Counted from the stretch's first letter, positions 50,777-61,320 are shown. The stretch: 64,000 nucleotides of DNA from Hassallia sp050875635 (GCF_050875635.1 NZ_JBPAOH010000026.1:1-64000); one strand, 5' to 3'. Program-made: numbers and translations. The notes: generated from the sequence alone by a model not told the origin.

Positions 50777-52654
50777 CTAACTAGCTAGTGCTTCTTGGAT
50801 CGCCTTGTTATAAATAACGCGACCTGGAGTTGTGCGTATATATTGAGAAATCAAATTCCCTGACTTGTCTTGTCTGACACGACGGAATTTATACAGCAAC
50901 GTCCGAGTACCATCGGTATTTTCTTCAACCGAAACTGGTTCGGTATCTGCCACATCAGTTTCTACTTCGCCATCAAACCGCACAAATACATAAGCGTGCA
51001 AATCAACTTGCTGCTGTTCGTAAGCCATAATCGCGTCATCTAAAGAACCGAAGTATTTTCCTGCGCCCTTTGTCGCATCCGGATTTTCCGCAGTTAAATA
51101 ATACGCCCCCAACACCATATCTTGACTGGGTGTAATAATTGGCTTACCGGTTGCCGGCGACAATATATTGTTAGAAGCAAGCATCAACAACCGCGCTTCT
51201 GCCTGAGATTCCAGCGATAAAGGTACGTGTACTGCCATCTGGTCGCCGTCAAAGTCAGCGTTAAACGCCGGACACACCAACGGATGCAGTTGAATTGCTC
51301 TACCTTCTACTAAAATCGGCTCAAAAGCTTGAATCCCCAAACGGTGCAGCGTCGGTGCCCGGTTTAACATCACCGGATGCCCTTCAATCACTTCTTCCAA
51401 CACATCCCACACACTAGGGTCGTTGCGAGAAATCAACTTTTTCGCCGCTTTGATGTTATTCACCATACCAGAGCGAATCAAGCGATTAATCACAAACGGT
51501 TGAAATAGCTCAATTGCCATTTCTCTCGGCAAACCGCATTGATGGATTTGTAACTTCGGTCCAACCACAATAACCGATCGCCCCGAATAGTCAACTCGCT
51601 TACCCAACAAATTCTGCCGAAAACGTCCTTGCTTACCCTCAATAATGTCAGACAAAGACTTCAGCGGTCGGTTATTTGCCCCTACCACCGTCCGTCCCCG
51701 ACGACCATTGTCAATCAAAGCATCCACCGCTTCTTGCAGCATCCGCTTTTCGTTGCGGACAATAATCTCCGGTGCCAAAATTTCTTGCAGCCGCGCTAAA
51801 CGATTGTTACGGTTAATTACCCGGCGATACAAATCATTTAAATCGCTCGTGGCAAAGCGTCCCCCGTCGAGTTGCACCATTGGGCGCAAATCCGGAGGGA
51901 TTACTGGAATCACCGCCATTACCATCCACTCTGGCAACGAACCAGTAGCGATGAAGTTATCAATCACCCGCAACCGCTTAATCAGCTTCGCCCGTTTTTG
52001 TCCTTTGGCGCTACCAATTTCTTCGCGCAAATTTTCCGCTTCTTGCTCTAAGTTGATATCAGCAAGCAACCGCAGCAGCGCTTCTGCCCCAATTCCTACC
52101 TCTACACCCTGAAGCTGAGAATCTTCGGCATAAATCTGGTCTTCAATTTCCAGCCACTGGTCTTCACTTAGTAGCTGTTTATAAGTTAAAGTTTCCGCGT
52201 TGCCTTTGCTGAGAACAACATAAGAGTTGAAATAAACTATCTGCTCCACATCCCGCAAAGGCATATCCAGCAAAATCGAAATGTAACTGGGGATACCCTT
52301 GAGATACCAAACGTGCGCTACTGGTGCCGCCAGTTTGATATAACCCATGCGGTGACGGCGCACTCGCGATTCGGTGACTTCCACCCCGCAGCGTTCGCAG
52401 ACAATACCGCGATGGCGCACTCTTTTATATTTACCGCAGTGACATTCCCAGTCCTTCGCAGGTCCAAAGATGCGCTCGCAAAAAAGCCCGTCCATCTCTG
52501 GCTTCAAAGTTCGATAATTAATCGTCTCTGGCTTAGTGACTTCACCTACCACCTGACCGTTAGGCAAAGTTCGCTCGCCCCAAGTCCGAATGCGTTCTGG
52601 GGAAGCCAAGCCGATTTTCACATAGTCAAACTGATTAGTTTGTGCGTTTCTCAT
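50777..52654 (-). CDS. rpoC1: RNA polymerase subunit gamma (RpoC1)
   Basis: 625 residues from ATG 52654 (MRNAQTNQFDYVKIGLASPE). The frame is open up to 52858 through translated repeats, which are excluded. The N-terminal zinc finger is CHCGKYKRVRHRGIVCERCG; the catalytic Mg-binding loop is NADFDGDQMAVHVP (about 465-478). Length equals that of other Nostocales RpoC1. Middle gene of rpoB-rpoC1-rpoC2. Confidence 0.97.
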   Translation of the reverse strand: MRNAQTNQFDYVKIGLASPERIRTWGERTLPNGQVVGEVTKPETINYRTLKPEMDGLFCERIFGPAKDWECHCGKYKRVRHRGIVCERCGVEVTESRVRRHRMGYIKLAAPVAHVWYLKGIPSYISILLDMPLRDVEQIVYFNSYVVLSKGNAETLTYKQLLSEDQWLEIEDQIYAEDSQLQGVEVGIGAEALLRLLADINLEQEAENLREEIGSAKGQKRAKLIKRLRVIDNFIATGSLPEWMVMAVIPVIPPDLRPMVQLDGGRFATSDLNDLYRRVINRNNRLARLQEILAPEIIVRNEKRMLQEAVDALIDNGRRGRTVVGANNRPLKSLSDIIEGKQGRFRQNLLGKRVDYSGRSVIVVGPKLQIHQCGLPREMAIELFQPFVINRLIRSGMVNNIKAAKKLISRNDPSVWDVLEEVIEGHPVMLNRAPTLHRLGIQAFEPILVEGRAIQLHPLVCPAFNADFDGDQMAVHVPLSLESQAEARLLMLASNNILSPATGKPIITPSQDMVLGAYYLTAENPDATKGAGKYFGSLDDAIMAYEQQQVDLHAYVFVRFDGEVETDVADTEPVSVEENTDGTRTLLYKFRRVRQDKSGNLISQYIRTTPGRVIYNKAIQEALAS

Positions 52655-52655
52655 A

Positions 52656-52866
52656 TTATTAAATGGGCAATGGGCATTGGGCAATGGGCATTGGGCATTG
52701 GGCAATGGGTAATGGGTAATGGGCATTGGGCAATTGTTTAATGGGTAATGGGTAATGGGCAATGGGCAATTGTTTAATGGGCAATTGTTTAATGGGCAAT
52801 GGGAGATTTTTTCCATGCCCCATGCCCCATGCCCCATGCCCCATGCCCCATGCCCCATGCCCCATC
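52656..52866. repeat. GGGCAATGGGCATT and GGGGCATG repeats between rpoB and rpoC1
   Basis: Roughly 120 bases of GGGCAATGGGCATTGGG/GGGTAATGGG/GGGCAATTGTTTAAT units and 60 bases of CCATGCCC units fill the spacer. Transcription of the essential operon must pass through it. Confidence 0.8.
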
Positions 52867-52868
52867 CC

Positions 52869-55800
52869 CTATTCGTCGTCTTCCATCGATTCGCGCGATA
52901 GAGATTCGTAAGTTGGACGCGGAGGAGTGCGACGCGTTCCTTGGTCTGCCATCAAATCAACTTCTACATCCAAAGAACTACCGTCTGCTTGGGTTTCCAC
53001 TTTATGCACGGCTATGTCTAACCCCAACGATTGCAATTCTCGCATCAACACTTTGAACGATTCCGGTGTACCCGGTCGCGGAATTGCCTTGCCTTTAACG
53101 ATCGCATTCAAGGCTTCGTTTCTTCCTTGCATGTCGTCCGATTTCACAGTCAGCAACTCTTGCAGCGTGTAAGCCGCACCAAATGCCTCCAGCGCCCATA
53201 CTTCCATTTCTCCAAAGCGCTGACCGCCTTGTTGTGCTTTACCACCCAACGGTTGCTGCGTCACTAACGAGTATGGACCAGTCGAACGAGCGTGAATCTT
53301 ATCATCCACTAAATGCACCAGTTTCAACATATAAGCGACACCTATCGTTACCGGTCTATCAAATGGCTCGCCAGTCCGCCCATCAAACACCATGATTTTG
53401 CCAGGGTCATCCGGGTTATATACCCAGTTTCTCCCCGTTTCATCTCGTGCTTCTTGCAACTTACCATGCACAATTCTTCTAGATGACTCCTCCCCATACA
53501 TTTCGTCAAAAGGCGTAATCTTAAAGCGCACTCCCAAGGTGTGACCAGCCCAACCGAGCAAACACTCAAACACCTGCCCCACGTTCATCCGTGATGGCAC
53601 GCCCAACGGATTGAGTACAATATCCACCGGCGACCCATCCGGCAAATAAGGCATATCTTCCAATGGGAGGATGCGAGAAATAATTCCCTTATTCCCGTGA
53701 CGCCCTGCCATTTTGTCGCCAACTTGGATTTTTCGCTTTTGCGCCACATACACCCGCACCACCATGTTTGCTCCCGGTGGCAGTTCGTCGCCTTGTTCGC
53801 GGGTAAATAACCGCACGTCAACCACGCGACCTTTTTCACCATTCGGCACTCGCAATGAATTATCGCGCACATCCCGCGCCTTTTCACCGAAAATTGCTCG
53901 CAGCAGCTTTTCTTCTGGTGGTTGGTCAGATTCACCTTTGGGGGTAACTTTTCCGACTAATATATCCCCGGCATCTACCCAGGCTCCAATGCGAATAATT
54001 CCCTGTTCATCCAAAGAGCGCAAAGCATCTTCCCCAACGTTGGGTATTTCTCTGGTGATTTCTTCTGGTCCCAATTTGGTCTGTCTTGCCTCAATTTCAT
54101 ATTTTTCAATGTGAACCGAGGTATAAATATCTTCCTGCACCAACCGCTCGGAAATCAAAATCGCGTCTTCGTAGTTGTAACCTTCCCAAGGCATGTAAGC
54201 GACGACAATATTTTGCCCCAGCGCCAATTCTCCACCTTCAGTAGAAGAACCATCCGCCAACACTTGACCTGCTACTACCTTCTCGCCCATCCGCACCAGC
54301 GGTTTTTGGTTCAAACAAGTGTCTTGGTTAGAGCGCTGATACTTAGAAATCTTGTATTTAATTTCGTTTTGGCTTGCCTTCGGACGAACGCGAATTTCTG
54401 TAGCATCAACGTAGGTTACATCCCCATCAGTCCGCGATACAATCACCATCCCAGAGTCACGAGCCGCTTGCGCTTCCAAACCAGTCCCCACCAAAGGTCG
54501 TTCTGGCTTCAACAACGGCACCGCTTGCCGTTGCATGTTCGACCCCATCAGCGCTCGGTTGGCGTCATCATGCTCCAAAAAGGGAATCATCGACGTAGCA
54601 ACCGACACAATCTGCACTGGGGAAACTGCTACATAGTCAACTTGATCGGGTGTTGTCGTTGTCCAATCTTGGCGATAACGCACCGGCACCGAAGGTCCAA
54701 TAATGTAGCCGTTTTCATCTAAGGGGATATCCCCCGTCGCAGTCTGCAAATCGTCTTCTTCATCAGCCGTCATGTAAACTGGCTGCACGTCAAACCGCAC
54801 TTTGCCGTTTTCTACCGGACGAAATGGCGTTTCCAAAAAGCCGTATTGATTCACCCGCGCATGAGTTGCCAACGAACCAATCAAACCGGCGTTGGGTCCT
54901 TCTGGTGTCTCAATCGGGCAAATGCGTCCGTAGTGCGATGGGTGAATATCTCGCACCGCAAAACCAGCCCGTTCTCTGGTTAATCCCCCAGGACCAAGTG
55001 CCGATAAACGGCGTTTGTGGGTCAGTTCTGCTAAAGGATTGGTTTGATCCATGAACTGCGACAATTGGGAAGAACCAAAGAATTCTTTGATTGCCGCTAC
55101 CAACGGTTTTGGGTTAACTAAAGATGCCGGCGTCAAAACTTCCGCATCGGATACCGTCATCCGTTCGCGAATAATCCGCTCTAAGCGGTTTAAACCCACC
55201 CGCACTTGGTTTTGCAGCAATTCGCCCACGCTTCTTACTCGGCGATTTCCCAGGTGGTCGATGTCGTCGGTGTTACCAATATCAAATTCCAGGTTGATTA
55301 GGTAATCTACCGCCGCTAAAATATCAACCGACGTTAATACGCGAGTTGTTTCTGGAACTTGCAAACGTAACTTTTTGTTAAGTTTGTAGCGTCCCACCCG
55401 ACCCAAGTCGTAGCGTTTGGCATCAAAAAAGCGCGAATCGAGTAATTGCTGTCCTCCCAATACTGTGGGTGGTTCACCCGGACGCAGTTTGCGATACAAC
55501 TCCATCAAGGCATCTTCTTCGGAAAATTGCCCTTCTTTTTCGATGGTTTTTTGAAAGTATTCTGGGTGACGCAGCGCATCAAATATTTCGTTGTCTGACA
55601 GCGAGAGTGCTTTCAGCAGCACTTGCGCCGACAATTTGCGGGTTTTGTCGATGCGTACCCAAACTAAGTCGTTACGGTCTGTTTCAAATTTCAGCCATGC
55701 CCCCCGGTTGGGGATCAACGAAGCTGAGTAAGTGCGGCGTCCGTTTTTGTCGATTTCTGATTTGTAGTATACGCCTGGGGAGCGGACGATTTGATTGACA

Positions 55801-56168
55801 ATTACCCGCTCGGCGCCGTTGATGATGAAAGTTCCGCGATCGGTCATCAGGGGAAGGTCGCCGATAAAGACCTCTTGCTCTTTAATTTCCCCGGTTTCTT
55901 TGTTAATTAATCTTGTCGGTACATACATTTGTACCGCGTAGCTACTATCCCGCCTTTTGGCTTCTTCGACGCTGTACTTAGGCTGCTTAAGTCTGTAGTT
56001 CTGACCCAAAAAGTGCAGTTCTAATTTGCCAGTGTAGTCTGTAATCGGACTAAAGGAGTTAAGTTCTTCTATTAGCCCTTCTTCTAGAAACCAGCGAAAG
56101 CTTGAACGCTGGATTTCAATTAAGTCGGGTAACAAGAAGGCGGGTTCCATATATGTTTCTTTAGTCAT
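52869..56168 (-). CDS. rpoB: RNA polymerase subunit beta
   Basis: 1099 residues, starting MTKETYMEPAFLLPDLIEIQ. Complete beta subunit: the rifampicin-region FGSSQLSQFMDQTNPLAELT, HKRRLSALGPGGLTRERAGF, then the active-site MPWEGYNYEDAILISER, and GRHGNKGIISRILP near the C-terminus with QQPLGGKAQQGGQRFGEMEVWALE. The Q-x-D-Q-T-N-P-L and R-R-L-S-A-L-G-P-G positions known for rifampicin resistance look wild-type. First rpo gene; about 970 bases separate it from tatD. Confidence 0.98.
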   Translation of the reverse strand: MTKETYMEPAFLLPDLIEIQRSSFRWFLEEGLIEELNSFSPITDYTGKLELHFLGQNYRLKQPKYSVEEAKRRDSSYAVQMYVPTRLINKETGEIKEQEVFIGDLPLMTDRGTFIINGAERVIVNQIVRSPGVYYKSEIDKNGRRTYSASLIPNRGAWLKFETDRNDLVWVRIDKTRKLSAQVLLKALSLSDNEIFDALRHPEYFQKTIEKEGQFSEEDALMELYRKLRPGEPPTVLGGQQLLDSRFFDAKRYDLGRVGRYKLNKKLRLQVPETTRVLTSVDILAAVDYLINLEFDIGNTDDIDHLGNRRVRSVGELLQNQVRVGLNRLERIIRERMTVSDAEVLTPASLVNPKPLVAAIKEFFGSSQLSQFMDQTNPLAELTHKRRLSALGPGGLTRERAGFAVRDIHPSHYGRICPIETPEGPNAGLIGSLATHARVNQYGFLETPFRPVENGKVRFDVQPVYMTADEEDDLQTATGDIPLDENGYIIGPSVPVRYRQDWTTTTPDQVDYVAVSPVQIVSVATSMIPFLEHDDANRALMGSNMQRQAVPLLKPERPLVGTGLEAQAARDSGMVIVSRTDGDVTYVDATEIRVRPKASQNEIKYKISKYQRSNQDTCLNQKPLVRMGEKVVAGQVLADGSSTEGGELALGQNIVVAYMPWEGYNYEDAILISERLVQEDIYTSVHIEKYEIEARQTKLGPEEITREIPNVGEDALRSLDEQGIIRIGAWVDAGDILVGKVTPKGESDQPPEEKLLRAIFGEKARDVRDNSLRVPNGEKGRVVDVRLFTREQGDELPPGANMVVRVYVAQKRKIQVGDKMAGRHGNKGIISRILPLEDMPYLPDGSPVDIVLNPLGVPSRMNVGQVFECLLGWAGHTLGVRFKITPFDEMYGEESSRRIVHGKLQEARDETGRNWVYNPDDPGKIMVFDGRTGEPFDRPVTIGVAYMLKLVHLVDDKIHARSTGPYSLVTQQPLGGKAQQGGQRFGEMEVWALEAFGAAYTLQELLTVKSDDMQGRNEALNAIVKGKAIPRPGTPESFKVLMRELQSLGLDIAVHKVETQADGSSLDVEVDLMADQGTRRTPPRPTYESLSRESMEDDE

Positions 56169-57141
56169 GCCTCTACCTTTATCAATTGTGAATTATCGCT
56201 CGTACACTGCACAAGGGCGTTCGCGTTGGCGTAGCCGCGTGCCTCTCGTAGAGAAGCCTCTCGTTCGCGCTTCTCGTCTTTCTTTGGGAGAAGAGAAGCG
56301 CGTCTTTGCAGGAGAAGGTTATCATCGAAGCGCCGATGCCCGTATTGGAACTTATTTTTATACCAATTAACTGGCTACAAGTGCCGACAAACAAAGCACA
56401 GTAAGCTTTAAGAACTGATTTTGACTTCAGCGGGCGATCGCCCCGATTCAAGTCAATTACGGCAAAAATCCTGCCCCATGCGTTGGAGCAATTGCAGATG
56501 AAAGATATCTTGTTGATTTTTATTTGCTTTCCTCACTTCCACTTCCATTAAAGCGCGTCAATTAGCGCACGAGTGCGCTCTACACTGTTCTGTCTTTTAT
56601 ACACGCACAGCCTTTTTCAACTCAGGGTGATGTTTTCAGACTGAAGCAACGCTCCGCTTTTATAAGCTCTAATCAGTATCGCTTTCTCTTGTTGGGTATT
56701 AATCACAAGTCAATTAACGGTTAACAATTTTTATAGGTTAAATACAGATCTGCTTTCAAAGGACAAAATTTTAGCTTTAACTAGGAGAGACGCGAGGAAC
56801 CGGAGCGTCTTTTAGTATTTGTTTTTGCAGGACGGTCATGTATTTTTCGCATCCGCATGTAGAGAGAGGATGAAAAAGTGATGAAGCGTGAAACTTCAGT
56901 TTACTAATTTTTAGTTCCTTCCTTAACCATTATGGCGCAAGAAAAACATTTTGGAGGCAATAATACTAGCATATTTTTGCGCATGCGCGATTTTTATTTT
57001 TTTGGCGATTGAGGTGAGCCACTGTTGCTCCTCATTTTCAAAGAGCCACTGCGTTGCGTATTTTCTCTTTCTATGAGCGCATGTGGCGTTTTTGTCAAAG
57101 TGGCGAAACAATTTTCGGGTGATGTATCCGGCTCACTTGAG
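56169..57141. other. rpoB upstream region, no gene supported
   Basis: About 970 bases. 56215-56330 is a mosaic of cyanobacterial repeats (GGCGTAGCCGCGTGCCTCTCG, GAGAAGCCTCTCG). 56788-56810 is a small hairpin AGACGC ... GCGTCT followed by TTTAG. The rpoB promoter should lie in 56400-56900 (minus strand). Open frames here have no ribosome binding site. Confidence 0.5.
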
Positions 57142-57927
57142 CTAGAGTACTAACCCAAATAGTTTACAGGCATTCTCAGTAGTTTGAGTAGCGATCGCCT
57201 CTAGACTTTCCCCACGCAAACGAGCTATAGCTTCTGCTACATAACGCACGTAAGCTGGCTCATTGCGCTTTTCGCCTCGTTTCGGAACCGGTGCTAAAAA
57301 AGGACAGTCTGTTTCAATTAACAAGCGATCTGACCGAACCAACACAGCTGATTGTTGAATGTCTATAGCGTTTTTGAAGCTGACGGTGCCACTAAAGCTG
57401 ATATAAAAGCCCAAGTCGATAAACCATTGAACTTCTTGTGGTTTTCCACCCCAGCAGTGCATGACACCTCGGATACTGTCTCCTTTAAGATTCCTCCATT
57501 TTTGCAATATGTCTCTCAGTTCTGATGCAGCATTCCGGCAGTGGATAATCACTGGTAAGTTGAGCAGCGAAGCGATCGCCAATTGAGCTTCAAACACCAG
57601 GAGCTGTTGCTCGTAGTTATCTGCTTTATAAAAATCCAGCCCCATTTCTCCGATTGCTACCACTTTGGCATCAGAGGTAGCCAAAGATAATATTTCCTTT
57701 TCTGTTTGGCTATTCCATTTCTGGGCATCTAAAGGATGTAAGCCAACAGCAAAGCTGATTTCGGGAAACTGGTGAGCTATCGCTTGAATGCTGGAAAACT
57801 CTGATGGCTCGACGCACGAATGTACTAGACGTACTACACCAGCTTCTTGCCATCGCGATCGCACTGCTGCTAAATCCGGTTGAAAAAGGTCAAAGTTGAG
57901 ATGAACATGGGTATCAATCAGCTGCAT
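57142..57927 (-). CDS. tatD: TatD family deoxyribonuclease/metal-dependent hydrolase
   Basis: About 261 residues from ATG 57927 (MQLIDTHVHLNFDLF); the frame opens earlier at 57990, adding an unlikely 21 residues. TIM-barrel metal ligands: H-x-H in DTHVHLN, Glu in IGEMGLDFY, His in PVIIHCRNA, His in GVMHCWGG and Asp in LLIETDCPFLAP. Exonuclease involved in DNA repair and turnover. Downstream of rpsT on the same strand (75-base gap) and upstream of rpoB, the conserved cyanobacterial order. Confidence 0.94.
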   Translation of the reverse strand: MQLIDTHVHLNFDLFQPDLAAVRSRWQEAGVVRLVHSCVEPSEFSSIQAIAHQFPEISFAVGLHPLDAQKWNSQTEKEILSLATSDAKVVAIGEMGLDFYKADNYEQQLLVFEAQLAIASLLNLPVIIHCRNAASELRDILQKWRNLKGDSIRGVMHCWGGKPQEVQWFIDLGFYISFSGTVSFKNAIDIQQSAVLVRSDRLLIETDCPFLAPVPKRGEKRNEPAYVRYVAEAIARLRGESLEAIATQTTENACKLFGLVL

Positions 57928-58002
57928 TGAGGGGTACTTGAGTCCTTTGTCCTTTTTCAAAGCATGAGTCCTGATGACGAACGAACTCATGACTGTTAAC
58001 AG

Positions 58003-58296
58003 TTATGCTGATACGGTAGAGCTTTTTAGTTTTTTCGCCAATTTTGACTTTTTCCTCGCTCCGTTGTTCGGATGAAGTACACCCCGCTTTACTGCTTTAT
58101 CGATTTTGCTGTATGCCTCCGACATGCGATCGTCTACATCTTTCTTTGATTCTGAGCTAGGATTAGCTGCATAGGTTGCTACAGCCGAAAGGTATTTCTT
58201 CATCAGCGTTTTCACGGCTGATTTATAAGCTTTGTTACGCAAGCGATTGCGTTCTGCGATCTTGGCGCGTTTCAGAGCAGACTTTGTATTCGCCAC
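58003..58296 (-). CDS. rpsT: 30S ribosomal protein S20
   Basis: 97 residues from GTG 58296 giving MANTKSALKRAKIAERNRLR, the canonical start; TTG codons upstream would add four residues. Basic helical protein: NKAYKSAVKTLMKKYLSAVA, RMSEAYSKIDKAVKRGVLHP and NNGARKKSKLAKKLK. Binds 16S rRNA early in 30S assembly. First gene of the rpsT-tatD-rpo cluster and divergent from hisD. Confidence 0.96.
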   Translation of the reverse strand: MANTKSALKRAKIAERNRLRNKAYKSAVKTLMKKYLSAVATYAANPSSESKKDVDDRMSEAYSKIDKAVKRGVLHPNNGARKKSKLAKKLKSSTVSA

Positions 58297-58931
58297 TGTC
58301 AATCCCAAAAATACTATTATTTATGTACACACACTACTAGGCTTACTAATATAGCATCTTTTTTGCCAATGTTATAATTCGGGCGAAAAAAATATCATAA
58401 CTAAAATTATTTTAATTTTTACGGCAAGCAGAAAAAAAGACGTTAACTCACCTTATGAGCATATGACGACAACTAAAGAAATGCGTTAAAATTAGGTACT
58501 CCAGTAAATAAGGACTTCTCGCCACCTGTTACCAAGCGCTCTTCCCTTCTTTTGTGAAAATGTGTTGCTAAAGGCAAGAATCTATGAACGGTTAAAGTTC
58601 AGCGGTGGAAATGTAGAGACACGATACCCAAGGGTATCTACAAAATCAAGCTAAGAAATGAGAAAATAGACAAAAATTATACTCCCAGCTTACCTAAATT
58701 GCCAAAAAAAGGCAGGATGTTCAAACAAAACACCTCCACCGTTTGAGGTTAGAAAGCATGCTTTCGCTAGCGCGATCGCAACCCAAATGCGATTATGTTG
58801 CCTTGGGAGTATCAAAAAAATACAGGTTAAGCTAGAGAAGAGAATTAGGGTAAGCTTTGCGCCTAATTAGGTAAAGGGCAAAACTGATTCTCGGCGGGAA
58901 TATTCGTTCATTTTGGCACTCTCCTTACTCC
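58297..58931. other. Divergent rpsT/hisD promoter region
   Basis: About 630 bases, no gene. It must hold promoters for both directions. AACACCTCCACCGTTTGAGG near 58728 and a HIP1 site (58776-58783) are the only notable words. No structured RNA recognised. Confidence 0.5.
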
Positions 58932-60233
58932 ATGCTGCGAATTATTACTCAGCAGGCAGACGTCAGAGCAGAACTGCAACGTATCTGCGATCGCACCCAT
59001 GATGAACAGGTGCATCACAAAGAAGCAACCGTGCGGGAAGTGTTGCAAGCAGTGAAGCGCCTTGGCGACAAAGCTGTATTGCATTACACTGCCGAATTTG
59101 ACCACCAAACCCTCAATCCCGGTGAACTGCGCGTTTCCGGTTCCGAACTGGATACGGCTTACCAACAGGTGTCAAAGGACTTGCTAGAGGCAATTCGGCT
59201 CGCTAGCCGACAAATTGAAGCGTTTCATCGTCAGCGAGTACCAAAAAGCTGGGTACACTTTGGCGATGATGATGTAGTGCTGGGTAAGCGCTACACTCCT
59301 GTAGACCGAGCGGGATTATATGTTCCTGGTGGTCGTGCTGCTTATCCCAGTACGGTGCTGATGAATGCTATTCCAGCGAGGGTGGCTAACGTCCCCCGTG
59401 TGGTGATGGTAACGCCACCGGGAGCGCACAAAGCGATTAACCCAGCAGTGTTGGTAGCTGCCCAAGAAGCTGGGGTACAAGAAATTTATCGTGTCGGAGG
59501 TGCCCAAGCGATCGCCGCTTTAGCCTACGGTACAGAAACGATTCCGAAAGTTAATGTGATTGCAGGTCCAGGTAACATTTATGTCACCCTAGCAAAAAAA
59601 CTCGTATACGGTACTGTGGGCATTGATTCTTTAGCAGGACCGAGTGAAGTGCTAATTATTGCCGACGAAACCGCAAATGCCGTACATGTGGCGGCGGATT
59701 TGTTGGCACAAGCCGAACACGATCCGATGGCAGCAGCAATATTGTTGACAACGGATACGAGTTTGGCGAAGAACGTGCAAGTCGCTGTGGAAAGACAGCT
59801 AATAGATCACCCTAGAAGAATAGATACAGAAAAAGCGATCGCTCACTATGGCTTAATCGTCGTTGTCGAATCTCTAGAAGCCGCAGCTCAATTCTCGAAT
59901 GAGTTTGCCCCGGAACACTTAGAATTAGAAGTCGAAGATCCTTGGGCATTAATTCAACATATTCGCCATGCAGGGGCAATCTTTTTAGGGCATTCTACAC
60001 CAGAAGCTGTGGGAGACTATTTAGCAGGACCAAATCACACTTTGCCTACTTCTGGTGCTGCTCATTATGCTTCGGCATTGGGTGTGGAAACTTTCTTGAA
60101 ACATTCGAGTATCATCCAATACTCCGAAACCGCGCTGCAAAAAGTGGCTGGCGCAATTGACGCACTAGCGACAGCAGAAGGCTTGCCTTCTCATGCTGAT
60201 TCAGTTAGACGGCGAGTTCAACAAGACGAATAA
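58932..60233 (+). CDS. hisD: Histidinol dehydrogenase
   Basis: 433 residues, full length. Zn-enzyme family motifs: YVPGGRAAYPSTVLMNAIPA, VIAGPGNIYVTLAKKLV, IDSLAGPSEVLIIADE, LLAQAEHDPMAAA and the catalytic FAPEHLELEVED. Oxidises histidinol to histidine in two NAD-dependent steps. Divergent from rpsT. No other his genes nearby, as usual in cyanobacteria. Confidence 0.97.
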   Translation: MLRIITQQADVRAELQRICDRTHDEQVHHKEATVREVLQAVKRLGDKAVLHYTAEFDHQTLNPGELRVSGSELDTAYQQVSKDLLEAIRLASRQIEAFHRQRVPKSWVHFGDDDVVLGKRYTPVDRAGLYVPGGRAAYPSTVLMNAIPARVANVPRVVMVTPPGAHKAINPAVLVAAQEAGVQEIYRVGGAQAIAALAYGTETIPKVNVIAGPGNIYVTLAKKLVYGTVGIDSLAGPSEVLIIADETANAVHVAADLLAQAEHDPMAAAILLTTDTSLAKNVQVAVERQLIDHPRRIDTEKAIAHYGLIVVVESLEAAAQFSNEFAPEHLELEVEDPWALIQHIRHAGAIFLGHSTPEAVGDYLAGPNHTLPTSGAAHYASALGVETFLKHSSIIQYSETALQKVAGAIDALATAEGLPSHADSVRRRVQQDE

Positions 60234-60493
60234 TTACAAATTATTAATTTTTTCGGAAACTTTTAGCAAAAGTTACTTAGTGGCTACAAACTGAAAGTTT
60301 AAACGGCGATCGCAAGCTTTGGTGTTACAACGGAGGGTAACCTCCGAAGTACAGCAAATCGCGATTTGCTTTTACGCAGGGCGTAGCTTCCACGACAAAG
60401 GCACGTCCATATCGCTGCTCTTATTGTTGGTATAACCGCCAACACATAAAGCAGGTAATAATGTGAAATGTCTACCTTGAGGAGACTACAGCG

Positions 60494-60919
60494 GTGCTAA
60501 ATACTATTTTGGTAGCTCTGGACGGTTCAGAAATTGCAGAACGTGTAATTCAGACTTTACAGGAATTGGTGCTACTAAAAGAAAGCAAAATAATTCTCTG
60601 TCATGTGTTTCCCACACCAGAGACAGAAATGGAATTACCAGCAGATCGTCCTCAAGGAGAGTCACCAACACTTTCTTATTTTCATGTCGAAAAACAACTG
60701 CAATCCTACCAAGAACAACTGCCAGTCAGCAGTGAATTAGAATTAGTAACCGGCGATCCGGCAGAAGAAATTATTCGTCTTGCCAATATTTACCAGGCTG
60801 ACTTGATTATTATTGGCAGTCGCGGCTTAACTGGAATGACGCGAATTGTTCAGGGTTCAGTTAGCAGTCAAGTGGTGGAAGAAGCTAATTGTTCAGTCTT
60901 GGTTGTAAAGCCGAATTAA
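60494..60919 (+). CDS. Universal stress protein (UspA family)
   Basis: 141 residues, GTG start after GAGGAG. N-terminal TILVALDGSEIAERVI and C-terminal ATP-binding motif IIGSRGLTGMTRIVQGSVSS (G-2x-G-9x-G-S), so it belongs to the ATP-binding UspFG-type branch. Single domain, soluble. Trigger not readable. The upstream 260 bases contain a hairpin CGGAGGGTAACCTCCG at about 60331. Confidence 0.92.
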   Translation: MLNTILVALDGSEIAERVIQTLQELVLLKESKIILCHVFPTPETEMELPADRPQGESPTLSYFHVEKQLQSYQEQLPVSSELELVTGDPAEEIIRLANIYQADLIIIGSRGLTGMTRIVQGSVSSQVVEEANCSVLVVKPN

Positions 60920-61148
60920 AATTAGATACGGGCAAATTTAGAAACACAATACAGTTTGCACAATTAATCCCACATTCTGCACCCCAAGAGCTGATTCGTA
61001 AAGAACATATAAAGAGAACAGAGCCTTGTTTTAGTCAGGCTATAGGCTAAATCAATAACATTTATATTGTCGATGATCCGTCTACCCGCAATTGAGAACC
61101 GAAAGTGCAAACCTTACCCAAGTGATTTAAGCGATATTTTTTTATTTC

Positions 61149-61298
61149 ATATCATGTCCGCATAATTAGTTATGATTCCCACAGTTATTGAACCCCACCC
61201 CGATCAGCCCCTCCCCGCAAGCGGTCCGGGGAGATGAAGCGTAGCTTTGGCGGGGTGGGGTTCTTCTGGTTTAATAAGTAATCAACCGGACACGATAT
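61149..61298. mobile_element. MITE-like element with ATATCATGTCCG termini
   Basis: ATATCATGTCCG (61149-61160) and CGGACACGATAT (61287-61298) are inverted with 11 of 12 matches; similarity continues inward (TAATTAGTTAT against TGATTACTTAT). The 150-base interior is a hairpin with arms AACCCCACCCCG (61191-61202) and CGGGGTGGGGTT (61251-61262). No coding capacity. Confidence 0.7.
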
Positions 61299-61320
61299 CA
61301 GTTAGAAGTTAATAATTTTT

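Noticed and set aside
56923..57111. 62-codon minus-strand frame between rpoB and tatD
   Set aside because: No ribosome binding site and no recognisable feature; lies in the rpoB promoter region.
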